Both the position numbers and the translations under genes were made by a program. From contig NC_086374.1 of NCBI RefSeq assembly GCF_036588685.1, positions 20,762,886-20,826,885 on the forward strand: 64,000 nt of DNA, in the 5' to 3' direction. Each line of letters opens with the position of its first letter. The stretch's first letter is position 1. The notes below the pieces were generated by a model, which saw only the letters and a list, made by a program, of their open reading frames with translations, ran no database searches and had not been told where the DNA came from. This document shows, one piece after another, positions 1 through 12,800 of this stretch. This DNA is from Mytilus trossulus. Taxonomy: Eukaryota > Mollusca > Bivalvia > Mytilida > Mytilidae.

Positions 1-143
1 TTCCTCAAATTTCACTAGGAACAAGCGATGTGGCGTAACAGTAATGTGTTTCCAGTGGTGGATAAGTCCGCCAAGTTACAGAAAGAAACACCATAATTTC
101 ATTTTGTATTCAAATACTTACTACAATGGTTGCAAATACGTAC

Positions 144-830
144 CGTGTTTATCTGGTTTGTGGTTTCATCTGTAAAAGTCAAAGTAATCTCTTCAATATT
201 TTCTCCATTCACATTGATTGACACAAGTGTTGATACCTTGGTAAGTGAAATCTTTACGGTTGATGACGGTGTTACAGTCAGTTTTCTATTATCATCCGAG
301 CTTTGAAGACCAATCAAAGTGTCAGCTGATATTATCTCATCGTCATATGTTATTGACATACCAACTCCTGAGTCTTCCATCAAATCAAGAGATGGACATT
401 CCTCAGGTGCAGGTGATGGTGTCGGTGTCGCCATTGAAACTGATGGTCCTTCTGTTGGACCTGTCGATGGTGCTGTCGTTGTACTGGGTGCACCTGTAGT
501 CGAACTTGATGGTCCTGCTACAGTTGAGGATGGTGTTCCTTCGGTTGCACCTGTCGTCGATGGTGCTGCTGTAGTAGATGGTGATCCCCCTGTTTCACCT
601 ACTAGTGGCACTGTCGTTATACTTGGTAAACCTGTGATTCCACTTGTCGTCGGTGCCGATGTAGCTGATGAAACAGTGGTTGGACCTGCTGATGTTGACT
701 TTTCACATGCAATTAGTTCTATCTTATCAACAGAAACATCAATGTCCTCATTCGATGCAGTAAAAGAGATTTCTATTTCTCCGGCTATAACATAGTTTAA
801 TGGTGTGTCTTGATTTGCAACAGTAGTTAC
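144..830 (-). CDS. Array exon 1 (A type)
   Basis: 687 bp, phase 0-0. It differs from the array consensus at residue 83 (Pro to Ser), 158 (Leu to Met) and 210 (Asp to Glu). It is the last copy in transcript order within the window. Its donor at 143 leads into an intron that leaves the window. Confidence 0.75.
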
Positions 831-3800
831 CTGGAATGAGTTTAATAACACTGCAGTCATTAAATGAACGTTGCAATAATTATAATGGAAGACAATTTTT
901 TTTATATTATTGTTTTTTCTCGAAATAAATAAATATGCTAATAAAAAGTGGCGACCAATATTATAATAAAACCGTGTGACCAATATCATTATAATACACT
1001 GTTGCTAATATCATTAAAAATAAAGTTTTTGGACTAATTTTCTTAAGACTGTGTTTAGTAGTTTGGATATTTTATTTGTTTTTTTGGTATATTTCTTCCT
1101 CAAATTTCACTAGGAACAAGCGATGTGGCGTAACAGTAATGAGTTTCCAGTGGTGGTTAAGTCCGCCAAGTTACAGAAAGAAACACCATAATTTCATTTT
1201 GTATTCAAATACTTACTACAATGGTTGCAAATACGTACCGTGTTTATCTGGTTTGTGGTTTCATCTGTAAAAGTCAAAGTAATCTCTTCAATATTGTCTC
1301 CATTCACATTGATTGACACAAGTGTTGATACCTTGGTAAGTGAAATCTTTACGGTTGATGACGGTGTTACAGTCAGTTTTCTATTATCATCCGAGCTTTG
1401 AAGACCAATCAAAGTGTCAGCTGATATTATCTCATCGTCATATGTTATTGACAGACCAACTCCTGAGTCTTCCATCAAATCAAGAGATGGACATTCCTCA
1501 GGTGCAGGTGATGGTGTCGGTGTCGCCATTGAAACTGATGGTCCTTCTGTTGGACCTGTCGATGGTGCTGTCGTTGTACTGGGTGCACCTGTAGTCGAAC
1601 TTGATGGTCCTGCTACAGTTGAGGATGGTGTTCCTTCGGTTGCACCTGTCGTCGATGGTGCTGCTGTAGTAGATGGTGGTCCCCCTGTTTCACCTACTAG
1701 TGGCACTGTCGTTATACTTGGTAAACCTGTGATTCCACTTGTCGTCGGTGCCGATGTAGCTGATGAAACAGTGGTTGGACCTGCTGATGTTGACTTTTCA
1801 CATGCAATTAGTTCTATCTTATCAACAGAAACATCAATGTCCTCATTCGATGCAGTAAAAGAGATTTCTATTTCTCCGGCTATAACATAGTTTAATGGTG
1901 TGTCTTGATTTGCAACAGTAGTTACCTGGAATGAGTTTAATAACACTGCAGTCATTAAATGAACGTTGCAATAATTATAATGGAAGACAATTTTTTTTAT
2001 ATTATTGTTTTTCTCGAAATAAAGAAATATGCTAATAAAAAGTGGCGACCAATATTATAATAAAACCGTGTGACCAATATCATTATAATACACTGTTGCT
2101 AATATCATTAAAAATAAAGTTTTTGGACTAATTTTCTTAAGACTGTGTTTAGTAGTTTGGATATTTTATTTGTTTTTTTGGTATATTTCTTCCTCAAATT
2201 TCACTAGGAACAAGCGATGTGGCGTAACAGTAATGAGTTTCCAGTGGTGGTTAAGTCCGCCAAGTTACAGAAAGAAACACCATAATTTGATTTTGTATTC
2301 AAATACTTACTACAATGGTTGCAAATACGTACCGTGTTTATCTGGTTTGTGGTTTCATCTGTAAAAGTCAAAGTAATCTCTTCAATATTGTCTCCATTCA
2401 CATTGATTGACACAAGTGTTGATACCTTGGTAAGTGAAATCTTTACGGTTGATGACGGTGTTACAGTCAGTTTTCTATTATCATCCGAGCTTTGAAGACC
2501 AATCAAAGTGTCAGCTGATATTATCTCATCGTCATATGTTATTGACAGACCAACTCCTGAGTCTTCCATCAAATCAAGAGATGGACATTCCTCAGGTGCA
2601 GGTGATGGTGTCGGTGTCGCCATTGAAACTGATGGTCCTTCTGTTGGACCTGTCGATGGTGCTGTCGTTGTACTGGGTGCACCTGTAGTCGAACTTGATG
2701 GTCCTGCTACAGTTGAGGATGGTGTTCCTTCGGTTGCACCTGTCGTCGATGGTGCTGCTGTAGTAGATGGTGGTCCCTCTGTTTCACCTACTAGTGTCAC
2801 TGTCGTTATACTTGGTAAACCTGTGATTCCACTTGTCGTCGGTGCCGATGTAGCTGATGAAACAGTGGTTGGACCTGCTGATGTTGACTTTTCACATGCA
2901 ATTAGTTCTATCTTATCAACAGAAACATCAATGTCCTCATTCGATGCAGTAAAAGAGATTTCTATTTCTCCGGCTATAACATAGTTTAATGGTGTGTCTT
3001 GATTTGCAACAGTAGTTACCTGGAATGAGTTTAATAACACTGCAGTCATTAAATGAACGTTGCAATAATTATAATGGAAGACAATTTTTTTTATATTATT
3101 GTTTTTCTCGAAATAAAGAAATATGCTAATAAAAAGTGGCGACCAATATTATAATAAAACCGTGTGACCAATATCATTATAATACACTGTTGCTAATATC
3201 ATTAAAAATAAAGTTTTTGGACTAATTTTCTTAAGACTGTGTTTAGTAGTTTGGATATTTTATTTGTTTTTTTGGTATATTTCTTCCTCAAATTTCACTA
3301 GGAACAAGCGATGTGGCGTAACAGTAATGAGTTTCCAGTGGTGGTTAAGTCCGCCAAGTTACAGAAAGAAACACCATAATTTCATTTTGTATTCAAATAC
3401 TTACTACAATGGTTGCAAATACGTACCGTGTTTATCTGGTTTGTGGTTTCATCTGTAAAAGTCAAAGTAATCTCTTCAATATTGTCTCCATTCACATTGA
3501 TTGACACAAGTGTTGATACCTTGGTAAGTGAAATCTTTACGGTTGATGACGGTGTTACAGTCAGTTTTCTATTATCATCCGAGCTTTGAAGACCAATCAA
3601 AGTGTCAGCTGATATTATCTCATCGTCATATGTTATTGACAGACCAACTCCTGAGTCTTCCATCAAATCAAGAGATGGACATTCCTCAGGTGCAGGTGAT
3701 GGTGTCGGTGTCGCCATTGAAACTGATGGTCCTTCTGTTGGACCTGTCGATGGTGCTGTCGTTGTACTGGGTGCACCTGTAGTCGAACTTGATGGTCCTG

Positions 3801-6800
3801 CTACAGTTGAGGATGGTGTTCCTTCGGTTGCACCTGTCGTCGATGGTGCTGCTGTAGTAGATGGTGGTCCCCCTGTTTCACCTACTAGTGGCACTGTCGT
3901 TATACTTGGTAAACCTGTGATTCCACTTGTCGTCGGTGCCGATGTAGCTGATGAAACAGTGGTTGGACCTGTTGATGTTGACTTTTCACATGCAATTATT
4001 TCTATCTTATCAACAGAAACATCAATGTCCTCATTCGATGCAGTAAAAGAGATTTCTATTTCTCCGGCTATAACATAGTTTAATGGTGTGTCTTGATTTG
4101 CAACAGTAGTTACCTGGAATGAGTTTAATAACACTGCAGTCATTAAATGAATGTTGCAATAATTATAATGGAAGACAATTTTTTTTATATTATTGTTTTT
4201 CTCGAAATAAAGAAATATGCTAATAAAAAGTGGCGACCAATATTATAATAAAACCGTGTGACCAATATCATTATAATACACTGTTGCTAATATCCTTAAA
4301 AATAAAGTTTTTGGACTAATTTTCTTAAGACTGTGTTTAGTACTTTGGATATTTTATTTGTTTTTTTGGTATATTTCTTCCTCAAATTTCACTAGGAACA
4401 AGCGATGTGGCGTAACAGTAATGAGTTTCCAGTGGTGGTTAAGTCTGCCAAGTTACAGAAAGAAACACCATAATTTGATTTTGTATTCAAATACTTACTA
4501 CAATGGTTGCAAATACGTACCGTGTTTATCTGGTTTGTGGTTTCATCTGTAAAAGTCAAAGTAATCTCTTCAATATTGTCTCCATTCACATTGATTGACA
4601 CAAGTGTTGATACCTTGGTAAGTGAAATCTTTACGGTTGATGACGGTGTTACAGTCAGTTTTCTATTATCATCCGAGCTTTGAAGACCAATTAAAGTGTC
4701 AGCTGATATTATCTCATCGTCATATGTTATTGACAGACCAACTCCTGAGTCTTCCATCAAATCAAGAGATGGACATTCCTCAGGTGCAGGTGATGGTGTC
4801 GGTGTCGCCATTGAAACTGATGGTCCTTCTGTTGGACCTGTCGATGGTGCTGTCGTTGTACTGGGTGCACCTGTAGTCGAACTTGATGGTCCTGCTACAG
4901 TTGAGGATGGTGTTCCTTCGGTTGCACCTGTCGTCGATTGTGCTGCTGTAGTAGATGGTGGTCCCCCTGTTTCACCTACTAGTGGCACTGTCGTTATACT
5001 TGGTAAACCTGTGATTCCACTTGTCGTCGGTGCCGATGTAGCTGATGAAACAGTGGTTGGACCTGCTGAGGTTGACTTTTCACATGCAATTAGTTCTATC
5101 TTATCAACAGAAACATCAATGTCCTCATTCGATGCAGTAAAAGAGATTTCTATTTCTCCGGCTATAACATAGTTTAATGGTGTGTCTTGATTTGCAACAG
5201 TAGTTACCTGGAATGAGTTTAATAACACTGCAGTCATTAAATGAACGTTGCAATAATTATAATGGAAGACAATTTTTGTTATATTATTGTTTTTCTCGAA
5301 ATAAAGAAATATGCTAATAAAAAGTGGCGACCAATATTATAATAAAACCGTGTGACCAATATCATTATAATACACTGTTGCAAACATCGTTAAAAATAAA
5401 CTTTGTGGACTAATTTTCTTTAGACTGTGTTTAGTAGTTTGGATATTTTATTGATTTTTTGGTATATTTCTTCCTCAAATTTCACTAGGAACAAGCGATG
5501 TCGCTTAACAGTAATGAGTTTCCAGTGGTGGTTAAGTCCGTCAAGTTACAGAAAGAAACACCATAATTTAATTTTGTATTCAAATACTTACTGCAATGGT
5601 TGCAAATACGTACCGTGTTTATCTGGTTTGTGGTTTCATCTGTTAAAGTCAAAGTAATCTCTTCAATATTGTCTCCATTCACATTGATTGACACAAGTGT
5701 TGATACCTTGGTAAGTGAAATCTTTACGGTTGATGACGGTGTTACAGTCAGTTTTCTATTATCATCCGAGCTTTGAAGACCAATCAAAGTGTCAGCTGAT
5801 ATTATCTCATCGTCATATGTTATTGACAGACCAACTCCTGAGTCTTCCATCAAATCAAGAGATGGACATTCCTCAGGTGCAGGTGATGGTGTCGGTGTCG
5901 CCATTGAAACTGATGGTCCTTCTGTTGGACCTGTCGATGGTGCTGTCGTTGTACTGGGTGCACCTGTAGTCGAACTTGATGGTCCTGCTACAGTTGAGGA
6001 TGGTGTTCCTTCGGTTGCACCTGTCGTCGATGGTGCTGCTGTAGTAGATGGTGGTCCCCCTGTTTCACCTACTAGTGGCACTGTCGTTATACTTGGTAAA
6101 CCTGTGATTCCAATTGTCGTCGGTGCCGATGTAGCTGATGAAACAGTGGTTGGACCTGTTGATGTTGACTTTTCACATGCAATTAGTTCTATCTTATCAA
6201 CAGAAACATCAATGTCCTCATTCGATGCAGTAAAAGAGATTTCTATTTCTCCGGCTATAACATAGTTTAATGGTGTGTCTTGATTTGCAACAGTAGTTAC
6301 CTGGAATGAGTTTAATAACACTGCAGTCATTAAATGAACGTTGCAATAATTATAATGGAAGACAATTTTTGTTATATTATTGTTTTTCTCGAAATAAAGA
6401 AATATGCTAATAAAAAGTGGCGACCAATATTATAATAAAACCGTGTGACCAATATCATTATAATACACTGTTGCTAATATCCTTAAAAATAAAGTTTTTG
6501 GACTAATTTTCTTAAGACTGTGTTTAGTACTTTGGATATTTTATTTGTTTTTCTGGTATATTTCTTCCTCAAATTTCACTAGGAACAAGCGATGTGGCGT
6601 AACAGTAATGAGTTTCCAGTGGTGGTTAAGTCTGCCAAGTTACAGAAAGAAACACCATAATTTGATTTTGTATTCAAATACTTACTACAATGGTTGCAAA
6701 TACGTACCGTGTTTATCTGGTTTGTGGTTTCATCTGTAAAAGTCAAAGTAATCTCTTCAATATTGTCTCCATTCACATTGATTGACACAAGTGTTGATAC

Positions 6801-9800
6801 CTTTGTAAGTGAAATCTTTACGGTTGATGACGGTGTTACAGTCAGTTTTCTATTATCATCCGAGCTTTGAAGACCAATTAAAGTGTCAGCTGATATTATC
6901 TCATCGTCATATGTTATTGACAGACCAACTCCTGAGTCTTCCATCAAATCAAGAGATGGACATTCCTCAGGTGCAGGTGATGGTGTCGGTGTCGCCATTG
7001 AAACTGATGGTCCTTCTGTTGGACCTGTCGATGGTGCTGTCGTTGTACTGGGTGCACCTGTAGTCGAACTTGATGGTCCTGCTACAGTTGAGGATGGTGT
7101 TCCTTCGGTTGCACCTGTCGTCGATGGTGCTGCTGTAGTAGATGGTGGTCCCCCTGTTTCACCTACTAGTGGCACTGTCGTTATAATTGGTAAACCTGTG
7201 ATTCCACTTGTCGTCGGTGCCGATGTAGCTGATGAAACAGTGGTTGGACCTGCTGAGGTTGACTTTTCACATGCAATTAGTTCTATCTTATCAACAGAAA
7301 CATCAATGTCCTCATTCGATGCAGTAAAAGAGATTTCTATTTCTCCGGCTATAACATAGTTTAATGGTGTGTCTTGATTTGCAACAGTAGTTACCTGGAA
7401 TGAGTTTAATAACACTGCAGTCATTAAATGAACGTTGCAATAATTATAATGGAAGACAATTTTTGTTATATTATTGTTTTTCTCGAAATAAAGAAATATG
7501 CTAATAAAAAGTGGCGACCAATATTATAATAAAACCGTGTGACCAATATCATTATAATACACTGTTGCAAACATCGTTAAAAATAAACTTTGTGGACTAA
7601 TTTTCTTTAGACTGTGTTTAGTAGTTTGGATATTTTATTGATTTTTTGGTATATTTCTTCCTCAAATTTCACTAGGAACAAGCGATGTCGCTTAACAGTA
7701 ATGAGTTTCCAGTGGTGGTTAAGTCCGTCAAGTTACAGAAAGAAACACCATAATTTAATTTTCTATTCAAATACTTACTGCAATGGTTGCAAATACGTAC
7801 CGTGTTTATCTGGTTTGTGGTTTCATCTGTTAAAGTCAAAGTAATCTCTTCAATATTGTCTCCATTCACATTGATTGACACAAGTGTTGATACCTTGGTA
7901 AGTGAAATCTTTACGGTTGATGACGGTGTTACAGTCAGTTTTCTATTATCATCCGAGCTTTGAAGACCAATCAAAGTGTCAGCTGATATTATCTCATCGT
8001 CATATGTTATTGACAGACCAACTCCTGAGTCTTCCATCAAATCAAGAGATGGACATTCCTCAGGTGCAGGTGATGGTGTCGGTGTCGCCATTGAAACTGA
8101 TGGTCCTTCTGTTGGACCTGTCGATGGTGCTGTCGTTGTACTGGGTGCACCTGTAGTCGAACTTGATGGTCCTGCTACAGTTGAGGATGGTGTTCCTTCG
8201 GTTGCACCTGTCGTCGATGGTGCTGCTGTAGTAGATGGTGGTCCCCCTGTTTCACCTACTAGTGGCACTGTCGTTATACTTGGTAAACCTGTGATTCCAC
8301 TTGTCGTCGGTGCCGATGTAGCTGATGAAACAGTGGTTGGACCTGCTGATGTTGACTTTTCACATGCAATTAGTTCTATCTTATCAACAGAAACATCAAT
8401 GTCCTCATTCGATGCAGTAAAAGAGATTTCTATTTCTCCGGCTATAACATAGTTTAATGGTGTGTCTTGATTTGCAACAGTAGTTACCTGGAATGAGTTT
8501 AATAACACTGCAGTCATTAAATGAACGTTGCAATAATTATAATGGAAGACAATTTTTTTTTATATTATTGTTTTTCTCGAAATAAAGAAATATGCTAATC
8601 AAAAGTGGCGACCAATATTATAATAAAACCGTGTGACCAATATCATTATAATACACTGTTGCTCATATCATTAAAAATAAAGATTTTGGACTAATTTTCT
8701 TAAGACTGTGTTTAGTAGTTTGGATATTTTATTTGTTTTTTTGGTATATTTCTTCCTCAAATTTCACTAGGAACAAGCGATGTGGCGTAACAGTAATGAG
8801 TTTCCAGTGGTGGTTAAGTCCGCCAAGTTACAGAAAGAAACACCATAATTTGATTTTGTATTCAAATACTTACTGCAATGGTTGCAAATACGTACCGTGT
8901 TTATCTGGTTTGTGGTTTCATCTGTAAAAGTCAAAGTAATCTCTTCAATATTGTCTCCATTCACATTGATTGACACAAGTGTTGATACCTTTGTAAGTGA
9001 AATCTTTACGGTTGATGACGGTGTTACAGTCAGTTTTCTATTATCATCCGAGCTTTGAAGACCAATCAAAGTGTCAGCTGATATTATCTCATCGTCATAT
9101 GTTATTGACAGACCAACTCCTGAGTCTTCCATCAAATCAAGAGATGGACATTCCTCAGGTGTAGGTGATGGTGTCGGTGTCGCCATTGAAACTGATGGTC
9201 CTTCTGTTGGACCTGTCGATGGTGCTGTCGTTGTACTGGGTGCACCTGTAGTCGAACTTGATGGTCCTGCTACAGTTGAGGATGGTGTTCCTTCGGTTGC
9301 ACCTGTCGTCGATGGTGCTGCTGTAGTAGATGGTGGTCCCCCTGTTTCACCTACTAGTGGCACTGTCGTTATACTTGGTAAACCTGTGATTCCACTTGTC
9401 GTCGGTGCCGATGTAGCTGATGAAACAGTGGTTGGACCTGCTGAGGTTGACTTTTCACATGCAATTAGTTCTATCTTATCAACAGAAACATCAATGTCCT
9501 CATTCGATGCAGTAAAAGAGATTTCTATTTCTCCGGCTATAACATAGTTTAATGGTGTGTCTTGATTTGCAACAGTAGTTACCTGGAATGAGTTTAATAA
9601 CACTGCAGTCATTAAATGAACGTTGCAATAATTATAATGGAAGACAATTTTTTTTATATTATTGTTTTTCTCGAAATAAAGAAATATGCTAATAAAAAGT
9701 GGCGACCAATATTATAATAAAACCGTGTGACCAATACCATTATAATACACTGTTGCAAACATCGTTAAAAATAAACTTTGTGGACTAATTTTCTTTAGAC

Positions 9801-12800
9801 TGTGTTTAGTAGTTTGGATATTTTATTAATTTTTTGGTATATTTCTTCCTCAAATTTCACTAGGAACAAGCGATGTCGCTTAACAGTAATGAGTTTCCAG
9901 TGGTGGTTAAGTCCGCCAAGTTACAGAAAGAAACACCATAATTTAATTTTGTATTCAAATACTTACTGCAATGGTTGCAAATACGTACCGTGTTTATCTG
10001 GTTTGTGGTTTCATCTGTTAAAGTCAAAGTAATCTCTTCAATATTGTCTCCATTCACATTGATTGACACAAGTGTTGATACCTTGGTAAGTGAAATCTTT
10101 ACGGTTGATGACGGTGTTACAGTCAGTTTTCTATTATCATCCGAGCTTTGAAGACCAATCAAAGTGTCAGCTGATATTATCTCATCGTCATATGTTATTG
10201 ACAGACCAACTCCTGAGTCTTCCATCAAATCAAGAGATGGACATTCCTCAGGTGCAGGTGATGGTGTCGGTGTCGCCATTGAAACTGATGGTCCTTCTGT
10301 TGGACCTGTCGATGGTGCTGTCGTTGTACTGGTTGCACCTGTAGTCGAACTTGATGGTCCTGCTACAGTTGAGGATGGTGTTCCTTCGGTTGCACCTGTC
10401 GTCGATGGTGCTGCTGTAGTAGATGGTGGTCCCCCTGTTTCACCTACTAGTGGCACTGTCGTTATACTTGGTAAACCTGTGATTCCACTTGTCGTCGGTG
10501 CCGATGTAGCTGATGAAACAGTGGTTGGACCTGCTGAGGTTGACTTTTCACATGCAATTAGTTCTATCTTATCAACAGAAACATCAATGTCCTCATTCGA
10601 TGCAGTAAAAGAGATTTCTATTTCTCCGGCTATAACATAGTTTAATGGTGTGTCTTGATTTGCAACAGTAGTTACCTGGAATGAGTTTAATAACACTGCA
10701 GTCATTAAATGAACGTTGCAATAATTATAATGGAAGACAATTTTTGTTATATTATTGTTTTTCTCGAAATAAAGAAATATGCTAATAAAAAGTGGCGACC
10801 AATATTATAATAAAACCGTGTGACCAATATCATTATAATACACTGTTGCTAATATCATTAAAAATAAAGTTTTTGGACTAATTTTCTTAAGACTGTGTTT
10901 AGTACTTTGGATATTTTATTTGTTTTTTTGGTATATTTCTTCCTCAAATTTCACTAGGAACAAGCGATGTGGCGTAACAGTAATGAGTTTCCAGTGGTGG
11001 TTAAGTTTGCCAAGTTACAGAAAGAAACACCATAATTTGATTTTGTATTCAAATACTTACTACAATGGTTGCAAATACGTACCGTGTTTATCTGGTTTGT
11101 GGTTTCATCTGTAAAAGTCAAAGTAATCTCTTCAATATTGTCTCCATTCACATTGATTGACACAAGGGTTGATACCTTGGTAAGTGAAATCTTTACGGTT
11201 GATGACGGTGTTACAGTCAGTTTTCTATTATCATCCGAGCTTTGAAGACCAATTAAAGTGTCAGCTGATATTATCTCATCGTCATATGTTATTGACAGAC
11301 CAACTCCTGAGTCTTCCATCAAATCAAGAGATGGACATTCCTCAGGTGCAGGTGATGGTGTCGGTGTCGCCATTGAAACTGATGGTCCTTCTGTTTGACC
11401 TGTCGATGGTGCTGTCGTTGTACTGGGTGCACCTGTAGTCGAACTTGATGGTCCTGCTACAGTTGAGGATGGTGTTCCTTCGGTTGCACCTGTCGTCGAT
11501 GGTGCTGCTGTAGTAGATGGTGGTCCCCCTGTTTCACCTACTAGTGGCACTGTCGTTATACTTGGTAAACCTGTGATTCCACTTGTCGTCGGTGCCGATG
11601 TAGCTGATGAAACAGTGGTTGGACCTGCTGAGGTTGACTTTTCACATGCAATTAGTTCTATCTTATCAACAGAAACATCAATGTCCTCATTCGATGCAGT
11701 AAAAGAGATTTCTATTTCTCCGGCTATAACATAGTTTAATGGTGTGTCTTGATTTGCAACAGTAGTTACCTGGAATGAGTTTAATAACACTGCAGTCATT
11801 AAATGAACGTTGCAATAATTATAATGGAAGACAATTTTTGTTATATTATTGTTTTTCTCGAAATAAAGAAATATGCTAATAAAAAGTGGCGACCAATATT
11901 ATAATAAAACCGTGTGACCAATATCATTATAATACACTGTTGCAAACATCGTTAAAAATAAACTTTGTGGACTAATTTTCGTTAGTCTGTGTTTAGTAGT
12001 TTGGATATTTTATTGATTTTCTGGTATATTTCTTCCTCAAATTTCACTAGGAACAAGCGATGTCGCTTAACAGTAATGAGTTTCCAGTGGTGGTTAAGTC
12101 CGCCAAGTTACAGAAAGAAACACCATAATTTAATTTTGTATTCAAATACTTACTGCAATGGTTGCAAATACGTACCGTGTTTATCTGGTTTGTGGTTTCA
12201 TCTGTTAAAGTCAAAGTAATCTCTTCAATATTGTCTCCATTCACATTGATTGACACAAGTGTTGATACCTTGGTAAGTGAAATCTTTACGGTTGATGACG
12301 GTGTTACAGTCAGTTTTCTATTATCATCCGAGCTTTGAAGACCAATCAAAGTGTCAGCTGATATTATCTCATCGTCATATGTTATTGACAGACCAACTCC
12401 TGAGTCTTCCATCAAATCAAGAGATGGACATTCCTCAGGTGCAGGTGATGGTGTCGGTGTCGCCATTGAAACTGATGGTCCTTCTGTTGGACCTGTCGAT
12501 GGTGCTGTCGTTGTACTGGTTGCACCTGTAGTCGAACTTGATGGTCCTGCTACAGTTGAGGATGGTGTTCCTTCGGTTGCACCTGTCGTCGATGGTGCTG
12601 CTGTAGTAGATGGTGGTCCCCCTGTTTCACCTACTAGTGGCACTGTCGTTATACTTGGTAAACCTGTGATTCCACTTGTCGTCGGTGCCGATGTAGCTGA
12701 TGAAACAGTGGTTGGACCTGCTGAGGTTGACTTTTCACATGCAATTAGTTCTATCTTATCAACAGAAACATCAATGTCCTCATTCGATGCAGTAAAAGAG

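Noticed and set aside
1340-1594. 84-codon plus-strand frame in the array units
   Set aside because: Another shadow frame over the same exon, with no recognisable features and no upstream signals.
1414-1890. 158-codon open frame on the plus strand, repeated in nearly every array unit
   Set aside because: It is the antisense shadow of the Thr/Ser/Pro-rich exon: complements of ACN, TCN and CCN codons give Gly, Val, Asp and Ala codons without stops. It has no splice signals or independent conservation, and one copy (11) breaks it.
2170-2364. 64- to 76-codon plus-strand frames in the array introns
   Set aside because: They run across the intron and the exon's splice site on the opposite strand, and vary with intron subtype rather than being kept.
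2204-3049. 281-residue reading of an array unit as a single-exon gene
   Set aside because: The extension beyond the 229-codon exon uses intron sequence on both sides and its end differs between units. The splice-bounded phase 0-0 exon explains all copies.
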